DNA of 64,000 nucleotides. Origin: Candidatus Thorarchaeota archaeon MP8T_1 (GTDB lineage Archaea; Asgardarchaeota; Thorarchaeia; Thorarchaeales; Thorarchaeaceae). The DNA is taken from NCBI GenBank assembly GCA_002825465.1, contig PJER01000002.1, positions 124,001 to 188,000 of the forward strand, in the 5' to 3' direction. The position numbers and the translations under genes were made by a program. Below, piece after piece: positions 9,024 through 17,828 of this stretch. The stretch's first letter is position 1, and the number at the start of each line of letters is the position of its first letter. The notes beneath the pieces are model-generated. The model searched no databases. It was not told the origin of the DNA and worked only from the letters and a program-made list of their open reading frames with translations.

Positions 9024-9542
9024 TTGGGTCAAGGTTTAGGCACGCTATTTGGTCTCATTACTGCGTTTGCGATTGTGTTTATAGTGATGACTTTCGGTCC
9101 CTTTATGCCGGAGGATTTGATAACCTCTAGTGTTGTCACTGACTATGTTGCTCGAACTGATTTGGAGGCAAAACTTGCAATTGTCGGTACTATACTCTAT
9201 CCTTCCGCCTTTGGTGCTGAAAGTCTAGGAAGCGTTCTTACGTATGGTGCAAGAGGAGCATCAGTACTCATGTTTCTTGCTTGGGGTACTGGTGGTCTTG
9301 TTGCTGGGCTATTATCCAAAGATTTCCTACCAGGTATTCTCTCTGCTATATTTGCTGCAATTATAGGAGCTATCCTAATTTGGCTTTTCATTTTCGTGAT
9401 TTCTCCTACATTTAGCATAATGGCAATCTTTTCACCATCGTCGCTCATTATAATGCAAGTAGCTCTTGAAGGTGCAATATATCCCTGTATTGCTTGCGCT
9501 ATTGGTGGTATACTTGGTGGTGGGATAACAAGGGATCGCTAA
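9024..9542 (+). CDS. Integral membrane protein, function unknown
   Basis: About 172 residues with four to five hydrophobic helices: residues 5-27, about 74-96 with a Gly-rich GTGGLVAGLL turn, 100-130, and 142-168 ending in GGILGGGI. Small-residue-rich helices suggest tight packing. I do not recognise a family. The start is TTG at 9024, supported by GAGGT seven bases upstream. It lies between the two Roadblock/TRAPP-like cassettes and its stop overlaps the stop of the convergent membrane protein by four bases, so it may have travelled with the cassette. Confidence 0.68.
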   Translation: MGQGLGTLFGLITAFAIVFIVMTFGPFMPEDLITSSVVTDYVARTDLEAKLAIVGTILYPSAFGAESLGSVLTYGARGASVLMFLAWGTGGLVAGLLSKDFLPGILSAIFAAIIGAILIWLFIFVISPTFSIMAIFSPSSLIIMQVALEGAIYPCIACAIGGILGGGITRDR

Positions 9543-10105
9543 TCTATAAGCTCACGCAATTGTCTACCGCATTCGGAGCAAATCAGTGGATTTGACTTGA
9601 AAACAGTTCCGCATTCACACGAGGTTTCTATCTTATCAGGTATTGGGTCTTCAGCTTGTCTCAGTATTCTTTCCTTAATCATAGTTGCAGGAATAGCGCT
9701 TGGTAATGCCAGAAGAGAAACCAGGACTGCTGTGAGAAAATGAAAGACTAACTCCAGATTTCTTGTTGGTGAAGTCCAGAAATTCGGATTTTCTAAAAAT
9801 AAGGATATCAGAGAAAACATACCAAGAAAGAAACCCGCCCAGAGCGATGTCCGAAGAGTATTCCATCCCTTTTTAGAAAATGGAACTAAGAGGAGTCCAA
9901 TGATTATCCATGTGAGAATATATCCGAAAATCAATTCTGGTTCAAGTATATTTTGAAATGTTGCATTAAGTGTACTACACCCACTTAAAATGAACCAGAC
10001 TGAACTATATGGCCATGAAAATACTGGGTTCTGAATGTTATGTAGAATTACAATGATAACAGAACCTGTCATAATGGCAATTAGTCCACCCAAGAAATTT
10101 CTCAT
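9539..10105 (-). CDS. Four-helix membrane protein with C-terminal zinc ribbon
   Basis: About 188 residues. Hydrophobic helices lie near residues 4-24, 52-76, 88-108 and 119-142. After a basic segment the C-terminus carries CECGTVFKSNPLICSECG, two CxxC knuckles typical of a small zinc ribbon that should face the cytoplasm. AGGAGA five bases before the ATG supports the start. It is the only minus-strand gene between the two cassette copies. No enzymatic motif is visible; protein interaction or sensing at the membrane is possible but unproven. Confidence 0.7.
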   Translation of the reverse strand: MRNFLGGLIAIMTGSVIIVILHNIQNPVFSWPYSSVWFILSGCSTLNATFQNILEPELIFGYILTWIIIGLLLVPFSKKGWNTLRTSLWAGFFLGMFSLISLFLENPNFWTSPTRNLELVFHFLTAVLVSLLALPSAIPATMIKERILRQAEDPIPDKIETSCECGTVFKSNPLICSECGRQLRELID

Positions 10106-10276
10106 TTAATCTCCTCTTTACGGATGATTACAAGTGACCTGTAATCTCCTCTTAACAGTTTTCGAACAATCAACATTGACAATAAAGACCATCACCACAA
10201 TGCTTTTCTTAAGTCTCTGAGAAAAATAGCTTGTACGGGCTGGAAGTGGTTATACTACTCTCCCTGAGGTGTTATT

Positions 10277-11296
10277 ATGTCCAAAGATTTAGAGCGAGCT
10301 CTTTCTAAACTAAGATTTGATGACCAAGTTCTCGGTTATTCACTAATGACTAAAATCGGTCGGCCATTTGTGAGCTTTGCATTTCCTGATGATCTCTTTC
10401 CAAGAGTACAGGATAGTATCAAACTTTACAAGAAAGACCTTCGTCTTATGACCATTGATACGGAAAAGGGTCTAGTAGTCCTTTCTCCCGTCGATGATAA
10501 TTGGATTCTTACTGTTCTCTATGTTCCAGAACTTCAACTTGGACTAGCAATCGCAAAAACAAAGAATGTTCTTCGATTATTAGAAGGCATAGAGCTTCCA
10601 CCGCCTCCTGACGAATTTGAAGAGTCTTCTGAAGCAAATCTTCAAGTTTTAGAGAGTATCGCCCAAGCAGCTGCTGTAGAAACGACACCCGTTGAAACCC
10701 CTAAAGTTGATGTATCAAGCAGTTCTCCAGTTCCTGATTCAACTTCTACTGTAACAGAAACACCAAGTGCTCCTGTAGAGGAATTATCTCCTGAAGACTT
10801 TAATGTTACAACAAGTACCATTCCTGAACGTGGTTCTGAATATTCAACATCCCTGTTATTGGATTCTGCATTGTATACGGAGATGAAGAAAAAATATCGC
10901 AACTTTGGATTCGACGTTCTAATGCTTGTCGATGGCAACAATTCAGTAGAGAATATTGCTGACTCTATGTTTCAACCAACTGACCGGGTTATTGACCTAT
11001 TGAAGTGGAGTGCAACACGGCAAATTATTAGTGTTCCCAGATTAGAACAAGGAACCGATAAAGCTGCAGCATCTAAATCAGGCGGGTCAATGGGACGTTA
11101 TGTAAAATGTCCGAAGTTTGAAGGTGATCTCTCTAAAGTTTCAGGTGATGATCTCGCTATTATTCGCCTGTGTGATGGAAAGCAAACACAAGAGCAAATT
11201 GCTGAGGCTACTAATCAACCCATGGCTAGAGTTCTACAAACCCTTGCAAAGTATAGGAGCTCTGGTTTGAAGATGATTGGTAGGACTATCAAATAA
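10277..11296 (+). CDS. Roadblock-like domain fused to winged-helix domains, cassette copy 2
   Basis: Paralog of the protein at 7471-8415: LERALSKLRFDDQVLGYSL against LERVLTKLKFDESVLGYAL, and the same ELPPPP junction after about 105 residues. The linker here is longer and rich in Ser, Thr, Val and Pro. The C-terminal half again has two winged-helix-like modules (FGFDVLMLVDGNNSVENIADSM; AIIRLCDGKQTQEQIAEATNQP). GAGGTG five bases before the ATG fixes the start. A TRAPP-like gene follows after 14 bases, repeating the arrangement of copy 1. The role as a GTPase partner or scaffold is inferred. Confidence 0.75.
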   Translation: MSKDLERALSKLRFDDQVLGYSLMTKIGRPFVSFAFPDDLFPRVQDSIKLYKKDLRLMTIDTEKGLVVLSPVDDNWILTVLYVPELQLGLAIAKTKNVLRLLEGIELPPPPDEFEESSEANLQVLESIAQAAAVETTPVETPKVDVSSSSPVPDSTSTVTETPSAPVEELSPEDFNVTTSTIPERGSEYSTSLLLDSALYTEMKKKYRNFGFDVLMLVDGNNSVENIADSMFQPTDRVIDLLKWSATRQIISVPRLEQGTDKAAASKSGGSMGRYVKCPKFEGDLSKVSGDDLAIIRLCDGKQTQEQIAEATNQPMARVLQTLAKYRSSGLKMIGRTIK

Positions 11297-11310
11297 CGAG
11301 GTTTAATATT

Positions 11311-11784
11311 ATGCCCAAAGTTGAAAATCCTCTCTTAGTAAGTTTCTACGCTAATGCTGTCGATAAAGTACTATCCGAAACATCCAACATCGATGAAGCA
11401 AATCAAAAGCTTCGTGATTTGGGCCGTGAAATCGGACAACAGATATACCTCAATACTGAGATTGTGGAGAAGACTAAGGATAGCGTGACAACTCGTGAAG
11501 ATGTATCAAAATTAATCGAAGTGGTCTACAAAGTTCTCTATGATAAAAAACCAAATGATATTGATATGAAGACTGCACGTGGTTCAGTTCGAATTAGCGA
11601 TAAAGAATGTGTCTGGTGTCAAGAGGTCAATCTCGAAGGTATGCGGGGCTTTGGGTACTGTGAGATTTTTAGTGGTATCCTTGAAAAAATACTAGAGTTT
11701 AAGGGTGTGGATGCCAAAGTATTCCAAGAAATGAGCCATGCTACTGGTGCGGAAATGTGTGTCTGGAATGTTCGTTTAGGTTAG
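11311..11784 (+). CDS. TRAPP/Bet3-like (V4R superfamily) protein, cassette copy 2
   Basis: About 157 residues and related to the protein at 8421-8927. The N-terminal helix pair (LLVSFYANAVDKVLSE; IDEANQKLRDLGREIGQQIYL) matches the Bet3 helix pattern with the conserved LRDLGREIG. The C-terminal half has ECVWC, then GYCEIFSGILEKILEFKGV and ends GAEMCVWNVRLG. The CX2C pair is followed by a third Cys 13 residues later, exactly as in copy 1. GAGGT precedes the ATG. It belongs to the same transcript as the Roadblock fusion upstream, and another V4R gene follows 61 bases later. Confidence 0.76.
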   Translation: MPKVENPLLVSFYANAVDKVLSETSNIDEANQKLRDLGREIGQQIYLNTEIVEKTKDSVTTREDVSKLIEVVYKVLYDKKPNDIDMKTARGSVRISDKECVWCQEVNLEGMRGFGYCEIFSGILEKILEFKGVDAKVFQEMSHATGAEMCVWNVRLG

Positions 11785-11845
11785 AATATACTAGTAAAGC
11801 ACTTAACACACATTTGCACAGATTGAATTACACGGGGCCATTCAA

Positions 11846-12403
11846 ATGTCAAAGCAAGAGAAGGTACTTCCATGGTGGCAAGGAAAGCTAAAGGAACGCG
11901 ATTTGATGGTCGCTTTCTTTGCAAAGACATGGAATAAATTGGGTAGTAGAATAGCAGTCATGTTTCCTGATCGCGTGCGTGATCTTTACTATTCCGCAGG
12001 AAGACTAGCTGGTCTTGAGGCACAGAGGGAGTATTTCAAGGTTGGAAAACAAAAACCACCAGGTGACTTCAAAGGAATTGTCGAATTCATCAAGATGGCC
12101 TTGGAGACATTGATTGTACCTTTTGGTGATATTAAGATTGCAAAGCTGTACAAGCTTTGGCTTGACGAGGAAGCGATTATAGAAGTTGAAGACAATCCTT
12201 ATGCTTCAGGCTATGAGGCAGATGAATCCTCCTGTCACTTCTTGAAAGGATTCATCGAAGCAGTTTTAGAATACCTCACAGATTTCAACAGAATCGAATA
12301 TGAAAAATTAATTGTTGTAGAAGACACCTGTATGTCTACTGGTGCAGAATCATGCACATTTAAAATCACTATGAGTTATCCTTCACGTGGTGCAAATCCG
12401 TAA
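11846..12403 (+). CDS. V4R / TRAPP-like domain protein, third member of the locus
   Basis: About 185 residues. A helical N-terminal part (FFAKTWNKLGSRIAVMFP, YYSAGRLAGLEAQREYF) leads into a typical V4R ending: SSCHFLKGFIEAVLEYL, then VVEDTCMSTGAESCTFKI. In bacteria and archaea V4R domains bind small hydrophobic ligands or make regulatory contacts; the fold is the one used by Bet3-class TRAPP subunits. This member is more like the generic V4R form than the two upstream copies and lacks the early CX2C pair. The ribosome site is weak (GGGG 12 bases upstream). It closes the cassette region. Confidence 0.76.
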   Translation: MSKQEKVLPWWQGKLKERDLMVAFFAKTWNKLGSRIAVMFPDRVRDLYYSAGRLAGLEAQREYFKVGKQKPPGDFKGIVEFIKMALETLIVPFGDIKIAKLYKLWLDEEAIIEVEDNPYASGYEADESSCHFLKGFIEAVLEYLTDFNRIEYEKLIVVEDTCMSTGAESCTFKITMSYPSRGANP

Positions 12404-12474
12404 TAGTGCAATCTTTCAACATGCGATTTGCTTAACTACTAAAGCATATTAGGATTCATGGTGGTAGAAAATAC

Positions 12475-13275
12475 ATGAGCAGCCAATGGTCTAAAAAAGT
12501 CCTTATTGGACTATCATTTATGCTTCTAACATGGAGCATTATTGGTGTAGCTCTGTCTAGTTCAGGACATGGTGGTTTGAATCTCGTAGCTCAGGATATT
12601 TCAAATGCTACGAATAGTAATCAGGCCACACTCGATTTAGGATATACTTTATCTACAGTGAGTAATGCAACAGTCCATGTCACTGCTGATGCCGTTGTAT
12701 GGGCAGGTATTGGAACTTTGGATTTCTGGGAACACTGGACAACTAAATCGGTCGATATAGGCTTTGTTGCACTGATCTTAGGTACAATATCAATAGAACG
12801 TAGTAGGGACAAACGCGCCTTAAAGCTACGTGACAGAATATCTGATGAAGTCAACGCAAATCCAGGTATACATCTTCGTGAACTTCATCGACTAATTGGA
12901 TGTGCAATGGGAGCTCTTCAATATCACTTAAAGAATCTTGAAGGTGATGGTGAAGTGATATCCTTACGAGCAGGTAATGTTAGGCACATCTTTCCTCCGA
13001 GCTACTCAACCGAAGAACGTGTTCTTCTACTGACAGCGTTATCGAGGAATCCTACAGTTGGATCTATTCTGTCTGAGTGTATGAAAAATGGTCAGACAAC
13101 ACAGGCTGAGATTAGCAGAGGCCTTGATGTGGATAAGAGCCTAATTTCTTACTACACAAGCACTCTGTTGGATGCTGATATCCTAAGATCCGTCAAGGTC
13201 TTTGGAAGAGAGAAACCAGTCATACTTACTGATTGGGCTCGAACAGCTCTGACCTGCTCCGACATTCTAAATTAA
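12475..13275 (+). CDS. Membrane-anchored transcriptional regulator with two winged-helix domains
   Basis: About 266 residues. Residues 9-29 form a first hydrophobic helix, an extracellular loop with several sequons follows, and a second helix ends near residue 105 (VDIGFVALILGTISI). The cytoplasmic part contains two winged helices: residues about 115-175 (NPGIHLRELHRLIGCAMGALQYHLKNLEGDGEV, an HTH_20/ArsR-like pattern) and about 185-255 (TTQAEISRGLDVDKSLISYYTSTLLDADIL). The tandem wH layout behind membrane helices is common in archaeal one-component sensors. An inverted repeat lies just downstream at 13288 in front of an ABC exporter, which could be its target; that link is inference. Confidence 0.78.
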   Translation: MSSQWSKKVLIGLSFMLLTWSIIGVALSSSGHGGLNLVAQDISNATNSNQATLDLGYTLSTVSNATVHVTADAVVWAGIGTLDFWEHWTTKSVDIGFVALILGTISIERSRDKRALKLRDRISDEVNANPGIHLRELHRLIGCAMGALQYHLKNLEGDGEVISLRAGNVRHIFPPSYSTEERVLLLTALSRNPTVGSILSECMKNGQTTQAEISRGLDVDKSLISYYTSTLLDADILRSVKVFGREKPVILTDWARTALTCSDILN

Positions 13276-13287
13276 ATTGGGTTTAGT

Positions 13288-13314
13288 CAGCTGTTGTCAA
13301 TAGTACAATAGCTG
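13288..13314. promoter_or_regulatory. Imperfect inverted repeat in front of the ABC exporter operon
   Basis: The arms CAGCTGTTGT and ACAATAGCTG pair at nine of ten positions around a seven-base spacer. The site lies 12 bases after the stop of the membrane-anchored regulator and about 80 bases before the ABC ATPase start. It could be an operator for a dimeric regulator or part of the upstream gene's terminator. No poly-T follows it directly. Confidence 0.4.
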
Positions 13315-13392
13315 GCCAACCTCTATCCTTATTTTGTATTCGAAACAGGGAAAATCAGATATTTCTACACATATTTTGAATGGTGGTATAGA

Positions 13393-14145
13393 ATGGCTGA
13401 TGATGAGTACATGGATGCAGTAGATTATACACGCGATGATATTGACGTTGAAGACTTCGATGAAATAAACTTTGCAGTGAAATTGCAAAATGTTTCTCGT
13501 GTCTATAAATTGGGGAGAAAAGAAATTGAAGCCCTTCGAAATGTGAGTTTGGAGGTCAAATTAGGAGATTTTGTTGTCATCGCAGGTCATTCTGGAAGTG
13601 GAAAGACAACACTTCTCAATATCATCGGGGCTATCGATTTGTCTACATCTGGACGAGTTCATGTAATGGATGTTCCAATCAATGATTATGATGAAGCTTT
13701 TCGATCTTCCTTCAGATTAAGCAATACTGGTTTTATTTTTCAAAGCTATAATCTTGTTTCAACATTGACTGCATTGGAAAATGTGATGTTCCCCATGCAA
13801 TTATCCGATAAAAGCCAATCAAACCTACGTGAAGAAGCAATGACACTTCTAGAGAGGGTTAAGATGGAGGAACGTGCAGACCATCTTCCTTGGCAATTAA
13901 GTTCTGGAGAACAACAGCGAGTAGCTATTGCGCGTGCTATGGCTAATGATCCTCCAATCATTCTTGCGGATGAACCCACTGCGAATCTCGATGGTGACAG
14001 TGGGCAAATGATTCGCGAGCTTCTTCTCGAACTAAATAAAATGGGAAAAGCAGTTATTGTTATGACTCACGACCAGGGCATCATCAATCAACAAGGAATT
14101 CGTCATTTTCAAATGATAGCAGGAGAGTTGCGTGTAAGTGACTGA
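13393..14145 (+). CDS. ABC transporter ATP-binding protein, MacB/LolD type
   Basis: ATPase of a MacB-type ABC system, about 250 residues. An acidic 30-residue leader precedes the domain. Walker A is GHSGSGKTT, the Q-loop is GFIFQSYNL, the signature is LSSGEQQRVAIARA, Walker B is IILADEPTANLD and the switch is MTHD. The signature has LSSGE instead of LSGGE, within normal variation. The gene starts with ATG and overlaps the start of the permease by eight bases, so the two are translationally coupled. Such systems export or extract lipids, peptides or lipoproteins; the substrate is unknown. Confidence 0.92.
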   Translation: MADDEYMDAVDYTRDDIDVEDFDEINFAVKLQNVSRVYKLGRKEIEALRNVSLEVKLGDFVVIAGHSGSGKTTLLNIIGAIDLSTSGRVHVMDVPINDYDEAFRSSFRLSNTGFIFQSYNLVSTLTALENVMFPMQLSDKSQSNLREEAMTLLERVKMEERADHLPWQLSSGEQQRVAIARAMANDPPIILADEPTANLDGDSGQMIRELLLELNKMGKAVIVMTHDQGIINQQGIRHFQMIAGELRVSD

Positions 14146-15988
14146 TATGGAAACCTATGCTTCGAAGGATTTGAAGCGTAGACCTTTCAGATCCACATTG
14201 GTCCTCATCTCTCTCACGAGCATTATTGCATCTACGACCTTCATCTTTCTATTTGGAAATGTGCTTCTTGATGTTTCTACATTTACCCTAACTGGGACTC
14301 TTGCAAACTCCATGGGGATGTTCTTCTCTACCTTTGTATGGTTCATTATCCTCCTGGTCTTTGCTCTAGGAACTATAGTTGTTTCATCAACTGTATCATT
14401 AGAGATGGTTACAAGACGTCGTGATATTGGATTGATGAAAGCAGTAGGTACTACCTTAGATACAATATTTGATTTCTTTATGGCACAATCTGTCATTCTT
14501 CTCCTTGCTAGTGTTATTCTTGGATTGACTTTCGGAACGCTGTTCTACATGATAGGAATGATGTGGCTTGCAGCATACATGCCAGGAGTTCAATTTACAA
14601 TGGAATTTCCTCTATTGCAAATTGGTATCCTTGCAGCAGTCTATATTTTTGCTGGATATTACTCATCTCAAAAGCCCATCTATGATACCGTTCAGGAATC
14701 TCCCTCAAGTGCTTTGAATCCTGATGTAGGAACAAAAGTGACAAAATCTGGTTTTATGGATAGTTTTGGTCTTGCCTTTAGAATCGCGGCAAAGAACACC
14801 GGGCGGCGAATTCGTGGAACTCGACGGACTATGCTTTCATTATTTCTAAGCTTTACTCTTGCTTCTCTTCTCTGGATGGGCGGTGGTGTAGTGGAAACAA
14901 CATCCAGATCATATTTGATGCGATCTATGGGAACAAATGTCATTGCAGTTGGGAATTCGAATCTCTTAGATCAATATTATGATGCATATTCTCCGTACGG
15001 AAATCCACTCAATGAATCATTTTCATTTCTTGATAGCTCTCAAATACTTAATAGCTCTTTACTTGTTGAATTAGAAGGTCTTCTTGGCGTAAGTACTGTT
15101 GAAACACGTTTGCTTGTATTTTCTGAAATCCATGAGGGTCCTGGAATCATATGGAACGATTTGATACAGGATTATACAGCCATAGGTGAAGGAAGAGATG
15201 GTACAGCTCTGTTAGTGGGTATTGATTGGGGTGAGACGATCTCTAATTGGTATTATGAAGGGAATAGAGCAAATGTCACAGAAGCATGGATTGGTGGGAA
15301 ACTTGCAGAGGAGATGTTTGTGGATCCATTAGTTCAAACACTCCAGTTTGGAGGTCAGACATTGCATGTGAGTGCTCTAGCATTTGATACTCTAAACAGC
15401 GGAATGATGGCACTAATGGATATATCAGTCCTTCAAAATTATGCAGGTGTTTCAGGAAGTAATTTGGCTTTAATCCAACTCGACGAATATGATGAGTCAG
15501 TCATTTCTGAAATCGAGAGCATTGCACAAACATATGGATTTGATATCTATCGTCAAGATGTTGTCCTTCAGGAAAATATCGATGCTATTCATGCAATCTG
15601 GATTCTTCTAAATCCCCTTGCATTCATGGCTTTAGTGAGTGCATTTCTTGGTCTCTTGAATTATCTTCTTGTGTCTGTATTCGGAAGACTTCGAGACTAT
15701 GTCATTATGAAGTCGATTGGTGCTAAACCCACTTTCATTGCTAGAGTGATGATCGCTGAAGGTTTAGATATGGGTATTCGCTCTGGAATTCCCGCCCTCC
15801 TACTTGCTGCACTTCTAAGCATCTATGCGCTAATTCCGGAGGCTGCAGTTCCAACATTAGCATATCTCCCAATTTCAATAGTCACAATCTTCATCTCAAT
15901 AATCGCAGTTATTCTCTTGGCGTCAATTCCAGTGTATTTCTTCTTCATGTCACGAAATGACCTGAGAGTTTCTGAATTCTCATCTTGA
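14138..15988 (+). CDS. ABC transporter permease with two FtsX-type halves
   Basis: About 616 residues. The first half has a TM helix at 20-46 followed by three FtsX-domain helices (about 60-85, 107-135, 148-170) with the coupling segment TRRRDIGLMKAVGTTLDTI. The second half repeats this: a TM near 230-250, an extracellular domain of about 240 residues, then three helices at the C-terminus with RLRDYVIMKSIGAKPTFI. A GTG at 14138 has AGGAGAG ten bases upstream; the ATG at 14147 is an alternative. It partners with the ATPase just upstream. Confidence 0.88.
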   Translation: MTDMETYASKDLKRRPFRSTLVLISLTSIIASTTFIFLFGNVLLDVSTFTLTGTLANSMGMFFSTFVWFIILLVFALGTIVVSSTVSLEMVTRRRDIGLMKAVGTTLDTIFDFFMAQSVILLLASVILGLTFGTLFYMIGMMWLAAYMPGVQFTMEFPLLQIGILAAVYIFAGYYSSQKPIYDTVQESPSSALNPDVGTKVTKSGFMDSFGLAFRIAAKNTGRRIRGTRRTMLSLFLSFTLASLLWMGGGVVETTSRSYLMRSMGTNVIAVGNSNLLDQYYDAYSPYGNPLNESFSFLDSSQILNSSLLVELEGLLGVSTVETRLLVFSEIHEGPGIIWNDLIQDYTAIGEGRDGTALLVGIDWGETISNWYYEGNRANVTEAWIGGKLAEEMFVDPLVQTLQFGGQTLHVSALAFDTLNSGMMALMDISVLQNYAGVSGSNLALIQLDEYDESVISEIESIAQTYGFDIYRQDVVLQENIDAIHAIWILLNPLAFMALVSAFLGLLNYLLVSVFGRLRDYVIMKSIGAKPTFIARVMIAEGLDMGIRSGIPALLLAALLSIYALIPEAAVPTLAYLPISIVTIFISIIAVILLASIPVYFFFMSRNDLRVSEFSS

Positions 15989-16035
15989 GTAATGTTCTTT
16001 AGATTCCTGCACCGTGGGAATTCGAGGAATGATTG

Positions 16036-17703
16036 ATGACGTCTGAAGACCCTCAAGAAGAATTCTCAGTTCACTGGATTCGAGATTTAGTTAACAAAGT
16101 ACTAGAAAGAGACCCAGAACAATACCTCATCGTTACTGGAAAGAGCATGAGTGGTAGTGTACATATTGGGTTTATGAAAGAGGTAATCATTGCAGACGTC
16201 ATCAAACGAGAGCTTCAAGCCTTAGGCAAGAAAGCAAAGACAGTATTCATTGCTGATGATTATGACCCTATTCGATCTTTTCCCCCAAGTCTGAAGTTGT
16301 CTCCGGATGAGTACATGGGAGTTCCATATTCTAATGCTCCAGACCCTGATGGTTGTTGTGAGAATCTAGGTGCTCATTATATCAACGAGCTTGTTGAATC
16401 CTTTCCAGAGTTTGGGGTAGATCCAGAGGTCATCAAGCAATCGAAATTGTATGAGACGAAAGAGATGCTTGATGCAGTTCGAACCTGTCTATTTCATACT
16501 GAAACTATTCGGGAGATTCTTATCGAATATGTTGCTCGAGATTTCAACGAGAAGCAGAAAACAGAGTACATTGAATCTATGGAAACATGGTATCCTGCAT
16601 CAGTGATATGTCCAGTTTGTGGACGGATTCAATCTGGAGGAAAGGGCTCAATTGTACCAAATCGTGTAACTGCCTACAATAAAACGAGTGATGAAGTATC
16701 ATACGAGTGTGCACATTGTGGGCATTCAGCGACAGAGAAATTTGACAAACTGAAATTAAAATTGTCTTGGCGAGTAGATTGGCCAGCAAAGTGGTATGTA
16801 ATGAAGACTACCGTCGAACCTGCAGGAAAAGATCATGCTGTCAAAGGGGGTTCCTACGATACTGGATTAGAAATGTCTAAACGGGTTTTTGGATGGTCCG
16901 GTCCTGTCAAGGTTCCCTTTGAATGGGTTCGTCTTGCTGGTCGTGATATGGGGACCTCAAAAGGACGTGTATTCACGCCTCGTGCATGGTTGGATATAGC
17001 ACCACCTGAATTATTCCGCTATATGGTTCTACGAACTGATCTTGAAAAATCAAACAATATACAGACAGATCTCATCCCAGATTTGGTTGATATCTATGAG
17101 TCCTTTGAACGAGATTACTACGGATTAGATGATGTAGATAGTGAGAAACAAGAATTTGCGCGTGTTCTTTATCCTAATACAGAAGTCCATCCTGTGAGTG
17201 ATGAATACATTCCTAAATTATCATTCAAGTTTGCCACTGTGACTTCACAATTACAAGGAATACTCGATAAAGATACAATTCTTGAACGATGCTATGAAGT
17301 AATGAGGAAGCAATACAATTTGACAAAAGTTTCTCCAGAAGCAAAAGCATTGGTGCCAATCAGATTATCACGTGCTTTAGGATGGGTGCGGGAATTTGGA
17401 AATCCCAATGATCAAGTTGAGGTGCCTGATGTTGTCCCCTCTGATATCAAAGCGACATTGACAGAACAAGATAAGAGGTTCTTATCTCAACTAATTGAAG
17501 CATTAGGAAAAGCTCCATTAGAAGAGGATGATATTCAAGCTGCCATCTTCAATTCTGCACGAGAAGTGGACATTAAACCGAACCGTGCTTTTCTTGTCCT
17601 TTATCGAATTCTTATCTCAAGGAAATCTGGTCCTCGTCTGGGACCCTTCCTAAATATGCTTGGAATTGATTGGGTGATAGAAAGAATTCAGAGTGTACTT
17701 TAG
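16036..17703 (+). CDS. lysS: Class I lysyl-tRNA synthetase
   Basis: Charges tRNA-Lys with lysine. Most bacteria and all eukaryotes use the unrelated class II enzyme; the class I form is typical of archaea. The HIGH-like motif appears as SGSVHIGF near residue 38, the zinc-binding insert holds CPVCGRI and CAHCGHS, the substrate motif is KGGSYDTG, and the KMSKS-like loop is GRDMGTSKGRVF. The C-terminal half is the helical anticodon-binding cage. About 555 residues, within the family range. ATG 16036 has GAGG seven bases upstream. Confidence 0.95.
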   Translation: MTSEDPQEEFSVHWIRDLVNKVLERDPEQYLIVTGKSMSGSVHIGFMKEVIIADVIKRELQALGKKAKTVFIADDYDPIRSFPPSLKLSPDEYMGVPYSNAPDPDGCCENLGAHYINELVESFPEFGVDPEVIKQSKLYETKEMLDAVRTCLFHTETIREILIEYVARDFNEKQKTEYIESMETWYPASVICPVCGRIQSGGKGSIVPNRVTAYNKTSDEVSYECAHCGHSATEKFDKLKLKLSWRVDWPAKWYVMKTTVEPAGKDHAVKGGSYDTGLEMSKRVFGWSGPVKVPFEWVRLAGRDMGTSKGRVFTPRAWLDIAPPELFRYMVLRTDLEKSNNIQTDLIPDLVDIYESFERDYYGLDDVDSEKQEFARVLYPNTEVHPVSDEYIPKLSFKFATVTSQLQGILDKDTILERCYEVMRKQYNLTKVSPEAKALVPIRLSRALGWVREFGNPNDQVEVPDVVPSDIKATLTEQDKRFLSQLIEALGKAPLEEDDIQAAIFNSAREVDIKPNRAFLVLYRILISRKSGPRLGPFLNMLGIDWVIERIQSVL

Positions 17704-17707
17704 ACAA

Positions 17708-17828
17708 AGAGAAAGATATCAGAATATCCCCTCTCAACACGTTTATTAGAGGTACAAATTTCGGCGACGATAATCTATAGATATGGAGTTCTGGCCATGC
17801 TAGGAAGTCTTAGAGAAAGATATCAGAA
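17708..17828 (+). repeat. Exact 17-base direct repeat flanking the start of the CDP-alcohol transferase gene
   Basis: The sequence AGAGAAAGATATCAGAA occurs at 17708-17724, just after the lysS stop, and again at 17812-17828 inside codons 6-11 of the next gene. The unit contains the palindrome GATATC. A 17-base identity at a distance of 104 bases is unlikely by chance. It may reflect a local duplication or a paired protein-binding site. Confidence 0.5.

Noticed and set aside
13393..13500. Acidic leader of the ABC ATPase as a separate small gene
   Set aside because: It is in frame with no stop and continues directly into the first strand of the ATPase.
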